64,000 nt of DNA from NCBI GenBank assembly GCA_902363125.1, contig CABIZD010000011.1:5473-69472 (forward strand), given 5' to 3'. A program made the translations under genes and the position numbers. Positions 6,600 through 15,311 of this stretch are shown piece after piece. This DNA is from Coriobacteriaceae bacterium. Lineage in GTDB: Bacteria > Actinomycetota > Coriobacteriia > Coriobacteriales > Coriobacteriaceae. Positions within the stretch are counted from its first letter, which is position 1. Every line of letters begins with the position of its first letter. The notes below the pieces were generated by a model. The model ran no database searches. It was not told the origin of the DNA and saw only the letters and a list, made by a program, of their open reading frames with translations.

Positions 6600-9281
6600 C
6601 TAGTCCTCGAGCAGGTCCTCGATAAAGCCGACGCGGTAGTTTTTGAAGATGACCTCGCCGCCGTCTTGCGTGGCGTCCAGATCGACATCGCCCATGATGC
6701 CAAAATCGTGGTCGCCATCCTCGTCGGCAAAGATCTGGTGCACGTGCCATACGTGCGCGGTCTTCTCGTCGGACTCGTCAATGGAAAACATCGCGGCGCT
6801 GCGGGCATCTCCGTCGGTGAGGATTTCCTCGTGCTGCTCGTGGTAAGCGTCGAGTGCTTTTTGCCAGCGGATCTCGCTCATGCCCCAGTCGTCGTCGAGC
6901 TCGCCCAGCTCGCGAACGTGCTCGCGGGCGGCAAGGGTCACGCGGCGGAAGAGCGCGTTGCGCACCAATAGCGTGCAGCCGCGACGGTCCGCCACGACCT
7001 CGTCGATGCCCTGCGGCGGCGCAGCATCGAGGGCTGCCGGGTTGCCGGCGTTTTCCCACTCGTCCACCAGGCTCGAGTCCACCGAGCGCACCACAAAGCC
7101 CAGCCACGAGATAATGTCGCGCAGGCGCTCGTCGCGCTTCTCGATGGGCACGGTACGGTCGAGTGAACGGTAGGCCTCTGCCAGGTAGCGCAGTAAAATG
7201 CCCTCGGAGCGGGCGATGCCGAGCTTTTGAATGTAACCCTTAAAATCGCTCGCGCTTTCCAGCATATCGCGCAGGACACTCTTGGGAGAGAGCTGGTAGT
7301 CGTTTGCCCAAGGCACTTCCTGGCAGTACTTGTCAAAGGCGGCATCGAGCAAATCCTCGAGCGGCTTTTCGTAGGTGACGTCCTGAATGCGCTCCAGACG
7401 CTCCTCATAGTCGACGCCGTCAGCCTTCATTTCGGCCATCGCGCGGTCGCGCGCGGCGCGCTCCTGTGCGCGCAATACCTGCTTGGGGTCCTCGAGCGTT
7501 GCCTCGACCATCGAGATCAGATCCATGGTATAGGTCTCACTCTCGGGGTCGAGCAGCTCCAGCGCGGCAAGCAAAAACGGCGAGAGCGGCTGATCGAGCG
7601 CGAAGTCCTCGGGCAGATCGACCGTCAGCGCATAGTCGATGTCCGGCGCGGCGTCAGTCGGGGCGTCGGGCGCGGGCGGCACCTCGGTGCGAACGACGAC
7701 GCCGGAATCGATGAGCGTGGCGAAGATTTCGTCGGCGCGAACCTCGAGCTTAGCCTTTTCCTCGGGAGTCTGCAGGCTCGTCTCGATGAGGTCGTGTACG
7801 CGGGTTCGGGCATCGCCGCCCTGCTCGACCACGCTAATCACCATGGAGTGCGTGATGCGCAGGCGCGGCTTGAGCGTCTCGGGCTGCGTCTCGATCAGGC
7901 GCTCAAAGGTCTGCTTGTTCCAGGTGACAAAGCCCTCGGGGGCCTTTTTCTTTTTAATCTTACGGAGTTTTTTGGGGTCGTCGCCCGCTTTGGCCATAAG
8001 CTTGGCGTTTTCGATCTCGTGCTCCGGCGCCTCGGCAATTACCATACCCTCGGTGTCAAAGCCCGAGCGGCCGGCGCGACCGGCAATCTGGTGGAACTCG
8101 CGGGCGCGCAGACGACGCATCTTGTAACCGTCGAACTTGGTGAGCGCGGTGAGCACCACGGTGTGGATGGGCACGTTGATGCCGACGCCGAGCGTGTCGG
8201 TGCCGCAGATGACGGGCAGCAGGCCCTGCTGCGCCAGGCGCTCAACCAGTAGGCGATAGCGCGGCAGCATACCGGCGTGGTGCACGCCGACGCCGCAGCC
8301 GAGCAGGCGCTTGAGAATCTTGCCGAAGGCGGTGGAGAAACTCGTGCCTTTGGCAGCTTCCTTAATGGCCTCGCGCTGCTCCTTGCTAGCGATGCCAAAG
8401 TTGGCAAGCGACTGTGCCGTGGCAAGCGCGGCGTCCTGACTAAAGTGCACGATGTAGAGTGGGGCCTCTCCGCGGCGCATGGCGAGCTCGACGGTGCCCT
8501 CGAGGGAGGTCGTCACATAGTCGTAGCTCAGCGGAACAGGGCGCGGGGCGTCGACAACCAGGTCGCAAGCAGCGCCGGTGTGCTCCTCGAGCGAGGCGGC
8601 GATGGCGGTGACATCGCCGAGCGTGGCACTCATGAGCATAAACTGCGTGTGGGGCAGGGTGAGCAGCGGCACCTGCCATGCCCAGCCGCGGTCGGGGTCG
8701 GCAAAGTAGTGGAACTCATCCATGGCTACGCAGCCCACATCGGCGTCCTCGCCCTCGCGTAGCGCATCGTTGGCAAGGATTTCGGCCGTGCAGCAGATGA
8801 CGGGTGCCTTGGTATTGATATGCGTGTCGCCGGTGATCATGCCGACGTTATCGCGGCCGAGCACCTGCACCAGGTCGAAGAACTTTTCGCTGACCAGAGC
8901 CTTGATAGGAGCCGTGTAGTAGCAGCGCTTGCCCTGTGCCATGCCCATAAAGAGCATGCCCAGCGCGACGAGCGACTTGCCCGATCCGGTCGGCGTGCCC
9001 AAAATGACGTGATCGCCGGCGGCCAGGTCCATGAGGGCCTCTTCTTGGTGATCCCACAGCTCAATGCCACGGTCGCTCGTCCATTCAAAGAAGCGTTCGA
9101 AGGCCTGATCGGGCGTGAGCCATGGTTCGGGCTCACTGCCATCCTCGGGCTCCCACCAGGTGGGGGAGAGCGCGCCGAGCGAGCCGAACTCGGCTTCGGT
9201 TCCCGTGCCGCCCGAGAATGAACTGGCGGCGCCGGCGCCGGAGACGGTGCCGGCGACGGTATCTGTCGTGGTCTGTGCCAT
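6600..9281 (-). CDS. Ski2/Mtr4-like DEAD/DEAH-box RNA helicase with DUF3516
   Basis: An 893-residue superfamily 2 helicase. Walker A is TPTGSGKS near residue 97, the DExH box is DEFHYFAD near 186, motif III is SATLGD near 218, and motif VI is QIAGRAGRSGFDTEG near 400. The closest known architecture is the actinobacterial Ski2/Mtr4-like helicase with a C-terminal DUF3516 region of about 400 residues, presumed to act in RNA turnover. The N-terminal 45 residues are Gly/Ser/Ala-rich and probably disordered. It is transcribed alone; the 5' side has a 309-base gap carrying an inverted-repeat element. Whether it is essential or works with an exonuclease cannot be told from context. Confidence 0.88.
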   Translation of the reverse strand: MAQTTTDTVAGTVSGAGAASSFSGGTGTEAEFGSLGALSPTWWEPEDGSEPEPWLTPDQAFERFFEWTSDRGIELWDHQEEALMDLAAGDHVILGTPTGSGKSLVALGMLFMGMAQGKRCYYTAPIKALVSEKFFDLVQVLGRDNVGMITGDTHINTKAPVICCTAEILANDALREGEDADVGCVAMDEFHYFADPDRGWAWQVPLLTLPHTQFMLMSATLGDVTAIAASLEEHTGAACDLVVDAPRPVPLSYDYVTTSLEGTVELAMRRGEAPLYIVHFSQDAALATAQSLANFGIASKEQREAIKEAAKGTSFSTAFGKILKRLLGCGVGVHHAGMLPRYRLLVERLAQQGLLPVICGTDTLGVGINVPIHTVVLTALTKFDGYKMRRLRAREFHQIAGRAGRSGFDTEGMVIAEAPEHEIENAKLMAKAGDDPKKLRKIKKKKAPEGFVTWNKQTFERLIETQPETLKPRLRITHSMVISVVEQGGDARTRVHDLIETSLQTPEEKAKLEVRADEIFATLIDSGVVVRTEVPPAPDAPTDAAPDIDYALTVDLPEDFALDQPLSPFLLAALELLDPESETYTMDLISMVEATLEDPKQVLRAQERAARDRAMAEMKADGVDYEERLERIQDVTYEKPLEDLLDAAFDKYCQEVPWANDYQLSPKSVLRDMLESASDFKGYIQKLGIARSEGILLRYLAEAYRSLDRTVPIEKRDERLRDIISWLGFVVRSVDSSLVDEWENAGNPAALDAAPPQGIDEVVADRRGCTLLVRNALFRRVTLAAREHVRELGELDDDWGMSEIRWQKALDAYHEQHEEILTDGDARSAAMFSIDESDEKTAHVWHVHQIFADEDGDHDFGIMGDVDLDATQDGGEVIFKNYRVGFIEDLLED

Positions 9282-9402
9282 GTGGTTGCTTTCTCTCGCG
9301 ATTGTCCGCCAACTATTATGGCGTAGCGGCGGCGTGGGGTGCCAGCGCGCGAGAAAATGCAGGAAATGGGCGTTCTGCCCAGCCGTTTAGTGTAGTCGCT
9401 AG

Positions 9403-9525
9403 CTAAGTGAGTAGACTTTTTGCGATATTGCGAGCACATGGCTTTTGCGCAAGGGTTCTACCTGCGGTTTTATGTTTCGCTATGCGGGCTGTGCTTGGCT
9501 ATTGCAAAATAGTCTACTCACTTAG
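9403..9525. repeat. 123-bp element with terminal inverted repeats (MITE-like)
   Basis: Located in the 309-base gap 9282-9590, which holds no gene. The ends are CTAAGTGAGTAGACT (9403-9417) and its exact complement AGTCTACTCACTTAG (9511-9525). Homology continues inward with one indel, TTTTGCGATA against TATTGCAAAATA. Interior bases have no significant frame. The form is that of a MITE or a long operator; only one copy is present in the window, and no clear target duplication flanks it. Confidence 0.55.
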
Positions 9526-9590
9526 GTTTGAGGGCCGTTCGCTGGCGCCTATTTGCGCTTGTTTGCCAACGCCGCGACCATCAGAAGCCC

Positions 9591-10430
9591 CTAGGACTCT
9601 TGCGGTAGACGCTTCTTGCCCTTGCGGGCACGGTTTCTAAAGTTCTCGACGGCCTCTTCCATGCCCAGAGGCACATAGGCGAGCTCATCGAGGTTATCGG
9701 GCAGGTAGCAGGCTAGGCTTTGCTTCTGCGCGCGGCCCGCCGCGAGCTGTTCATCGCTGGGCTGCGCTCCAGGTGTGGCGCAAATGCCATAGACGGCGGC
9801 ACCCATCTCGCGCGTGCGGCGCTCGTACTCGGTCTCGGGATGCTCGGGATGGTCGCGGCGGACGTCGTCGCTTACCCAAAGCGTATCGTAGCCGGCCGCG
9901 GCAAACTGTCCCAGGGCGTAATCGCGCAACGGCTTGCTATCGGTGCGCAGCGTGACGGTAGCGCCGGCTGAAAAGAGCGGGCGGTAGAGCATCAGATGGT
10001 CGACATGGACGAGTCGTTTTTTAGCGTACTTGGCCTTGGGCTGCGGCGTGGGAAAGTTAATGGTGATGGCATCGAGCTCGCCTGCGGCAAACAGCTGTGG
10101 CAGCGATGCGGCGCCTCGGGGCAGGACGAGTGCGTTGGATAGCCCCTGTTCGCAGATTTTCTGCGCGGCATAGGCGATGCAGATGGGCTCCTGGTCCATG
10201 CCGATAAAGAGGGTGTCGGGCTCGCGGTGGGCGCGCTCGACCAGATAGGTTCCCTTGCCACAGCCAAGATCCAGGTGAAGGTGTTCGAAGGGCTTGCTGC
10301 CAGCTGGCGCGCAAGCCTCGCGCCAATCTCCGGCATAAGCCTCGGGGTTCGTCTCGATCGCATCGGCGTAGCGCTCCAGGCGCTTCTCGAGCACAAAGTT
10401 CTTAGGCGTGCGAACGTGGACGGCTCCCAT
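9591..10430 (-). CDS. trmB: tRNA (guanine-N7-)-methyltransferase
   Basis: A 279-residue class I SAM-dependent methyltransferase that makes m7G46 in the variable loop of tRNA. The SAM-binding motif is LDLGCGKGTYLVE near residue 52. The TrmB signature ITINFPTPQPKAKYAKKRL near 132 corresponds to the family's F-P-D-P-W-x-K-x-R-H-x-K-R-R-L motif. FIGMDQEP near 75 is the acidic SAM ribose loop. The ATG at 10430 follows AAGGAGCCTC. The N-terminal 45 residues are longer than in E. coli TrmB. A second methyltransferase gene lies 117 bases upstream in the same direction. Confidence 0.88.
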   Translation of the reverse strand: MGAVHVRTPKNFVLEKRLERYADAIETNPEAYAGDWREACAPAGSKPFEHLHLDLGCGKGTYLVERAHREPDTLFIGMDQEPICIAYAAQKICEQGLSNALVLPRGAASLPQLFAAGELDAITINFPTPQPKAKYAKKRLVHVDHLMLYRPLFSAGATVTLRTDSKPLRDYALGQFAAAGYDTLWVSDDVRRDHPEHPETEYERRTREMGAAVYGICATPGAQPSDEQLAAGRAQKQSLACYLPDNLDELAYVPLGMEEAVENFRNRARKGKKRLPQES

Positions 10431-10547
10431 GAGGCTCCTTGGTCATAAATGCGAAACGCATGGCCGCGCGTTCCGTCAATGGGTTGAAAAGGGCGGGCAT
10501 AGATTGCCCGAAAGATGTGGTGCGGCTCGGCGGCGAGTCGTCGGTGC

Positions 10548-11420
10548 CTACAGGCGCTTGAGAATCACATAGCGGTTGAGCTCGCCGCTACGACCGTCGG
10601 CATGGAAGCGCTCAAGCTCGCGCACGGGGACCTCGCCGCTCTTGTAGAACGTACGGACGCCGCGCACCAGGTCGGTGATCTGCTGATCGTCAAAGTGATG
10701 GCAATAGCGGTAGGCGTGGCGGTCGTTTTGCCAGCCGATGAGGTGGTCGCCGGCTTCAAACTGTGCGGAATCGTAACCCTCAAACGGCGGGGTGAGCTCG
10801 GCGCGGGCTTCGGCTCGAACGGCCTTGCGCGCCATGCGCTCGTCGTTCATAAACTCCCAAAAGCTGATGGCGATGATGCCGCCCGGGCGCGTCTGCCGCA
10901 CCAGGGCGTCGAGTACGCGTACGCGGTACTCGCACGACGGCACGTGGTGCATAAAGCCAAAGCAGACCGAGATGTCGGCGAGCGGGGCGTCGAAAAGCAC
11001 GTCGGGCGTCTCGGCGGGGTTGAGCTTCATGAGGGCGTCGAGCACGTCGAGCTCCTGGAAGTGCAGGTTGGGAATGCGCAGGGCATGGCCATGTGCATCG
11101 ATAGCCAAATCTTGACACGAGTCGACACCATAGAACTCAAACGGGCAGCTGGCATCTGCCGAGGGGTTTGCGCCGTCGACGCCCTTGGCGGCAAGTGCGC
11201 CGCCGGCGGCAAAATTCTCGAATCGCATATTGCCGCAGGCAAGATCGAAGACGCGGACGGGATGCTCGATCGTGGCGACGTCGAGCTGCCCGAGCGCGAT
11301 GTCCATGGTGCGCACCCAGCCGGGCCACGGGGCCTGGCGCGTATCGGAGAAGGAGGCGGAGTGCTCGCGATAGAACGTGTTGTTGAGCTGGATGAGCGAT
11401 GAGGCGAAATCGCGGTTCAC
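10548..11420 (-). CDS. Class I SAM-dependent methyltransferase
   Basis: A protein of about 290 residues. The frame extends up to 11468, but a GTG at 11420 is preceded by GGAGGGAG at ideal distance and gives VNRDFASSLIQLNN as N-terminus. The SAM motif I is VFDLACGNMRFENF near residue 63. CFGFMHHVPS near 147 fits the motif IV/post-motif region of small-molecule methyltransferases, and GGIIAISFWEF near 181 is the following strand. The substrate is not recognisable. It lies upstream of trmB and both are read from the minus strand, so they may share a transcript. Confidence 0.75.
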   Translation of the reverse strand: MNRDFASSLIQLNNTFYREHSASFSDTRQAPWPGWVRTMDIALGQLDVATIEHPVRVFDLACGNMRFENFAAGGALAAKGVDGANPSADASCPFEFYGVDSCQDLAIDAHGHALRIPNLHFQELDVLDALMKLNPAETPDVLFDAPLADISVCFGFMHHVPSCEYRVRVLDALVRQTRPGGIIAISFWEFMNDERMARKAVRAEARAELTPPFEGYDSAQFEAGDHLIGWQNDRHAYRYCHHFDDQQITDLVRGVRTFYKSGEVPVRELERFHADGRSGELNRYVILKRL

Positions 11421-11687
11421 GGCGCGGAACTCCCTCCGTTGGCGGTGCGGAATTAACAGTACGACCATACTACCGTTAACGCCGCAACGGGGACAACCAA
11501 GCTACGGGTCATTGCTTTGTTTGGACACATTTCCGCAGCTCATATGCACCCGCAACCGCCGGTTGTCAAAAATCTCACTAGAATAGGTGGCATGTTTTTG
11601 GCGGTGGCGGATAGATTTTTAACTGTGCAAGGCGCCTTAAGAACAAAAACGGTCCGGCGGCACGGCTGGCATCACATAGGAGGAACC

Positions 11688-12410
11688 ATGAATGTAGAAA
11701 CTGCGCAGCGGCTCGCCGACCTTCGCCGCAGCAAAGGCTTTAGCCAAGAAGGGCTGGCGCGAAAGCTGGGGCTGTCGCGCCAGGCGGTCAGTAAATGGGA
11801 GCGCGCGGAGAGCTCACCCGATACCGAGAACCTGATCTCGCTCGCCAAACTCTATGGCGTGAGCTTGGACGAGTTGCTCAATCCGAGCGACGAGATTGAG
11901 GACGATATCGAGTTTGAGAACGAGGACCGCGCTCGCCAACGCGAGGCCGAGGCGGCAGAGCGCGCACGCACCCATGAGGCGGCGGCACGTGCCACCGAGG
12001 CGGCAACGCAGGCGAGTGATGCCGCCGCCAAGGCGGCGCAAGCGGCAAGCTGGAGTGCACAGGCCGCCAATGCCGCTACGGCGCAGGCGACGAGTGGCGG
12101 TGCGGTTGGCTCGACTCCGGTGAAGGGCCCGTTCCAGTCGTTCCCATATTGGGCCGTGTGCTGGCTGCTGTTCTTTTTGCTGATGTTCCTGTTTGGTGCC
12201 GGCCCCTTTGCCGCACTGATCTTCTTTACGATTCCCATCTATCACTGGGTGGCGCGTGCGCTCGATGGCGATTGGGCGCGCGGGGATATTCAGGTTGGTT
12301 CGGCGTCGGTGGCGGTCAAGGCCCAGGGGAAGGATACTTCTGCGGAATCTGATGCTGACGTGGCTACCGCGACTACCGCTGAGCCGATTGCCAAAGAGAG
12401 TGATGAATGA
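11688..12410 (+). CDS. XRE-family regulator with membrane-anchored C-terminus
   Basis: A 240-residue protein starting at the ATG behind AGGAGGAACC. Residues 1-65 form a Cro/C1-type helix-turn-helix with the recognition segment LGLSRQAVSKWERAESSPD. Residues 85-140 are Ala/Glu/Arg-rich and probably helical, and residues 155-190 contain two hydrophobic helices (WAVCWLLFFLLMFLFGAG and FAALIFFTIPIYHWV). It is therefore a membrane-tethered transcription regulator. The stop overlaps the next ATG by four bases, so it is translationally coupled to a DUF4097-type surface protein and probably senses envelope state. The target genes are not visible. Confidence 0.8.
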   Translation: MNVETAQRLADLRRSKGFSQEGLARKLGLSRQAVSKWERAESSPDTENLISLAKLYGVSLDELLNPSDEIEDDIEFENEDRARQREAEAAERARTHEAAARATEAATQASDAAAKAAQAASWSAQAANAATAQATSGGAVGSTPVKGPFQSFPYWAVCWLLFFLLMFLFGAGPFAALIFFTIPIYHWVARALDGDWARGDIQVGSASVAVKAQGKDTSAESDADVATATTAEPIAKESDE

Positions 12411-13306
12411 TGAAGCTTTCGCATGAATCCAAGGTACGCTTGGGCGTTGGCATCGGAGCGTTTGTGCTCATCATCGGGCTTGTCTTTGGCATTTCGCGGA
12501 CTTTGATTCATTTTGATGGCCCGTGGGATCTCGACGATGTTGTATCCGGCTTCTCTGGTATGGACGATGCGGTTGACGAGGACGATCTTTTGGATGGCGG
12601 TAACTATTCCGCTCAGCCTCAGCAGCTTTCGAGCGAAACCTTTGATGCCGACGCGTTCACATCGCTTGACTTGGACGTGACGTCGGGCACGGTCGAGGTC
12701 AAACACGTCTCCAGCGGGCCAGTGCGCGTAATTGAAAGCGGTCGCGTGGCAACGGGGACCGTTGCCTTCGATGCGGCAACCCAGAACCTGGCCGAAATCA
12801 AGGGCTCTACGCTCAAGATTCGCCAGTTCGATTGCGATGACGAGCGCGCCATTGACCGCACGGTTACCGTCGAACTGCCGCGCGAAGTTGCCGATAACAT
12901 GGTGGGCATTACAGCGAATGTAGGATCGGGTGACCTGACGGTCGCGGGCATTGCGTGTCATGACCTCAACCTGACTTTGGACTCTGGAGACGTTGAGTTT
13001 ACGGGCACCGTGACCGATACCCTGAATGCCGAGGTCGGTTCGGGCGATGTGACGTTCGAGCTCTACCAGGCCCCCGCGAAGTCGATGGACGTGAGTGTGG
13101 GCTCGGGCGATGTGGAGATGACGGTTCCGAACTCGACGGGCTTTAAGGCGAGCCTCACCTTGGGCAGCGGCGACTTTGAGAGCGATTTCCTTCCGCTTGG
13201 CTACGACGGCGAGACCATTTTGAATCTTGAATTCGATAACGGCGATAAGTCTGCTACGTATCGTTTTGAGGTCGGTTCGGGCGACATGTCGTTTGATCCG
13301 GAGTGA
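12407..13306 (+). CDS. DUF4097-type beta-repeat protein with N-terminal membrane helix
   Basis: A 299-residue protein with one uncleaved membrane helix (VGIGAFVLIIGLVFGIS, residues 16-32) and an extracytoplasmic domain of repeated strands. A GSGD or SGD turn recurs five to six times between residues 165 and 295, as in VGSGDLTV, DSGDVEF, VGSGDVTF, VGSGDVEM and LGSGDFES. This is typical of DUF4097 right-handed beta proteins, sometimes labelled putative adhesins. The four-base ATGA overlap with the XRE gene indicates coupling. In other bacteria DUF4097 genes often sit beside PspC-like or anti-sigma envelope sensors, so a role in an envelope-stress switch is inferred. Confidence 0.8.
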   Translation: MMKLSHESKVRLGVGIGAFVLIIGLVFGISRTLIHFDGPWDLDDVVSGFSGMDDAVDEDDLLDGGNYSAQPQQLSSETFDADAFTSLDLDVTSGTVEVKHVSSGPVRVIESGRVATGTVAFDAATQNLAEIKGSTLKIRQFDCDDERAIDRTVTVELPREVADNMVGITANVGSGDLTVAGIACHDLNLTLDSGDVEFTGTVTDTLNAEVGSGDVTFELYQAPAKSMDVSVGSGDVEMTVPNSTGFKASLTLGSGDFESDFLPLGYDGETILNLEFDNGDKSATYRFEVGSGDMSFDPE

Positions 13307-13352
13307 CATGCGGTTTTCGGAGATCGGTACATATAGGCATGCTCTTTGATGG

Positions 13353-13387
13353 AGGCGCCGGAGCCGTGACGGGCTTCGGCGCCTTTG
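13353..13387 (+). terminator. Intrinsic terminator
   Basis: AGGCGCCGGAGCC pairs with GGGCTTCGGCGCCT, followed by TTTGCCTTT. It ends the XRE-DUF4097 operon; the elp3 gene starts 17 bases later. Confidence 0.7.
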
Positions 13388-13403
13388 CCTTTACAATGGG
13401 GAC

Positions 13404-15311
13404 ATGGAACAGATTATCTTGAACATACTCGAGGCTCTGCGTCGCGGCGAGACCGTGGACGACAAAGCGCTCGTCAAACTGATACATGCCGAGGCGCGCC
13501 GTGAGGGTGCCGACAAACGCGATTTGGCCAAGCGCCGTCTGCTGCCGTTCTACCAGCGGGTTAAACGTGAGGAGCCGGTTCGGTGGGCTGCGTGGAATGT
13601 CGATTCCGATCTGGAGCGTCAACTGCTGCAGGTCCTGCGTATGAAGCCGCGCCGAACGGCCTCGGGCGTGGCGACCATTACCGTCATTACCAAGCCCTGG
13701 CCATGCTCGGGCGATTGCCTGTTTTGCCCCAACGATCTGCGCATGCCCAAAAGCTATCTGCACGCCGAGCCGGCGTGCGCCCGTGCGGAGCAAAACTGCT
13801 TCGACCCGTATCTGCAGGTGAGCGCTCGTCTGACCGCGCTTTCGCAGATGGGACATGCGACCGACAAGATAGAGCTCATTGTGCTCGGCGGTACCTGGAG
13901 CGACTATCCGCAAGGGTATCAGACGTGGTTTATGTCGGAGCTTTTCCGTGCGCTCAATGACGATGCCGTCGCCGGTGTGGCGGCAAACCCCATGTTGGCG
14001 CGTCCGGGCATCAGCCGTGCCGAGGCAGGGCGCCTGCTCGATGACGCTCCCGCCGATGCCCTGCCGCCGGTGGTAACAGAGCGCCGCGAGCGCTATCGGG
14101 CTGCCGGCATTGCGACCGACGAGGCCGAGCTTGCGAGCGGCGTTGCCGACGAGCAGGGGCGTGTGGATGCTGTCGTTGGTGGCTATAACCGCGCAGTGCG
14201 TCGTCTGTACGGCCCCGGTACGCCATGGGGCGAGGCTGCCGAGTGGCAGACGGCAACGATGGAGGAGCTTGAGCGTCAGCAGCGCATCAACGAGACGGCG
14301 AAGCATCGCGTGGTGGGGCTCGTTATCGAGACCCGCCCCGATGCCGTGACGCCACAGGCGCTCACGCTCATTCGTCGTCTGGGCTGCACCAAGATTCAGA
14401 TGGGCATCCAGAGCCTCGACCAGCATTTGCTCGATATCAACGAGCGTCGCATTTCGGTGGCTCAGATCGAGCAGGCGTTTTCGCTTGCGCGCCTCTTTGG
14501 CTTTAAGATCCATGCGCATTTTATGCTCAACTTATTGGGCGCCACACCCGAGGGGGACAAGCGCGACTACGAGCGCTTTATGACCGAAGGGGCCTTTATG
14601 CCCGACGAGGTCAAGGTCTACCCGTGCGCGCTCATCGAGGGCTCGCGTCTGGTGGGCTGCTATGAGCGCGGCGAGTGGCGTCCCTATACCGAGGAAGAGC
14701 TGCTCGATGTGTTGGCCGACGACATCGTGGTGACGCCGGCGTTCTGCCGCATCAGTCGCATGATCCGCGACTTTAGCTCCGACGACATCATGGTGGGCAA
14801 CAAGAAGCCCAACCTGCGTCAGCTCGTTGAAAACCGCTTGTCGGCTCGTGGGGAAGGCGCGACAGTGCGTGAGATTCGCTATCGCGAGATTAGCACGGCG
14901 GGCGCCGACTTGCATGAGCTGACCCTTGACGAGGAAGTGGCGTACGAGACGCCGGTGACGCACGAGCGCTTTTTGCAGTGGGTGACGCCGCAGGGCAAGA
15001 TCGCGGGCTTTTTGCGTCTGTCTCTGCCCGATCGTGCTTTTGTTGCCGCGCATGCGGATGAGTTGCCGACGACACCGGACGAGGCGATGATTCGCGAGGT
15101 GCACGTGTATGGCATGGCGGCGCGCGTGGGAGATCAAGGCCAGGCAGCCCAGCACCATGGATTGGGGCGTTTGCTCGTAGAGCGTGCGTGCGAGATTGCC
15201 CGGGATGCGGGTTATACGCGTATCAACGTGATTAGCGCAATCGGTACGCGCGAGTACTATCGCCATTTGGGTTTTTGCGATCATGGACTCTATCTGCAAA
15301 AGGAGCTCTAG
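13404..15311 (+). CDS. Elp3-type tRNA wobble-uridine modification enzyme (radical SAM/GNAT)
   Basis: A 635-residue protein with the two-domain Elp3 layout. The radical SAM region contains the cluster cysteines C101, C105 and C108 (CSGDCLFC, the classic Cx3Cx2C spacing), then LIVLGGTWSDYP near 155 and QMGIQSLD near 333. The C-terminal 150 residues are a GNAT acetyltransferase with HGLGRLLVERACEIA near 590 and EYYRHLGF near 618. Bacterial and archaeal Elp3 works without the other Elongator subunits to make cm5U34-type tRNA modifications from acetyl-CoA. Length and order are normal for the family. A spermidine-synthase-like gene begins on the base after the stop. Confidence 0.9.
   Translation: MEQIILNILEALRRGETVDDKALVKLIHAEARREGADKRDLAKRRLLPFYQRVKREEPVRWAAWNVDSDLERQLLQVLRMKPRRTASGVATITVITKPWPCSGDCLFCPNDLRMPKSYLHAEPACARAEQNCFDPYLQVSARLTALSQMGHATDKIELIVLGGTWSDYPQGYQTWFMSELFRALNDDAVAGVAANPMLARPGISRAEAGRLLDDAPADALPPVVTERRERYRAAGIATDEAELASGVADEQGRVDAVVGGYNRAVRRLYGPGTPWGEAAEWQTATMEELERQQRINETAKHRVVGLVIETRPDAVTPQALTLIRRLGCTKIQMGIQSLDQHLLDINERRISVAQIEQAFSLARLFGFKIHAHFMLNLLGATPEGDKRDYERFMTEGAFMPDEVKVYPCALIEGSRLVGCYERGEWRPYTEEELLDVLADDIVVTPAFCRISRMIRDFSSDDIMVGNKKPNLRQLVENRLSARGEGATVREIRYREISTAGADLHELTLDEEVAYETPVTHERFLQWVTPQGKIAGFLRLSLPDRAFVAAHADELPTTPDEAMIREVHVYGMAARVGDQGQAAQHHGLGRLLVERACEIARDAGYTRINVISAIGTREYYRHLGFCDHGLYLQKEL

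Noticed and set aside
11517..11687. Longer start for the XRE regulator
   Set aside because: Extra 57 residues have no ribosome site and no similarity to HTH proteins, whereas AGGAGGAACC precedes the ATG at 11688.
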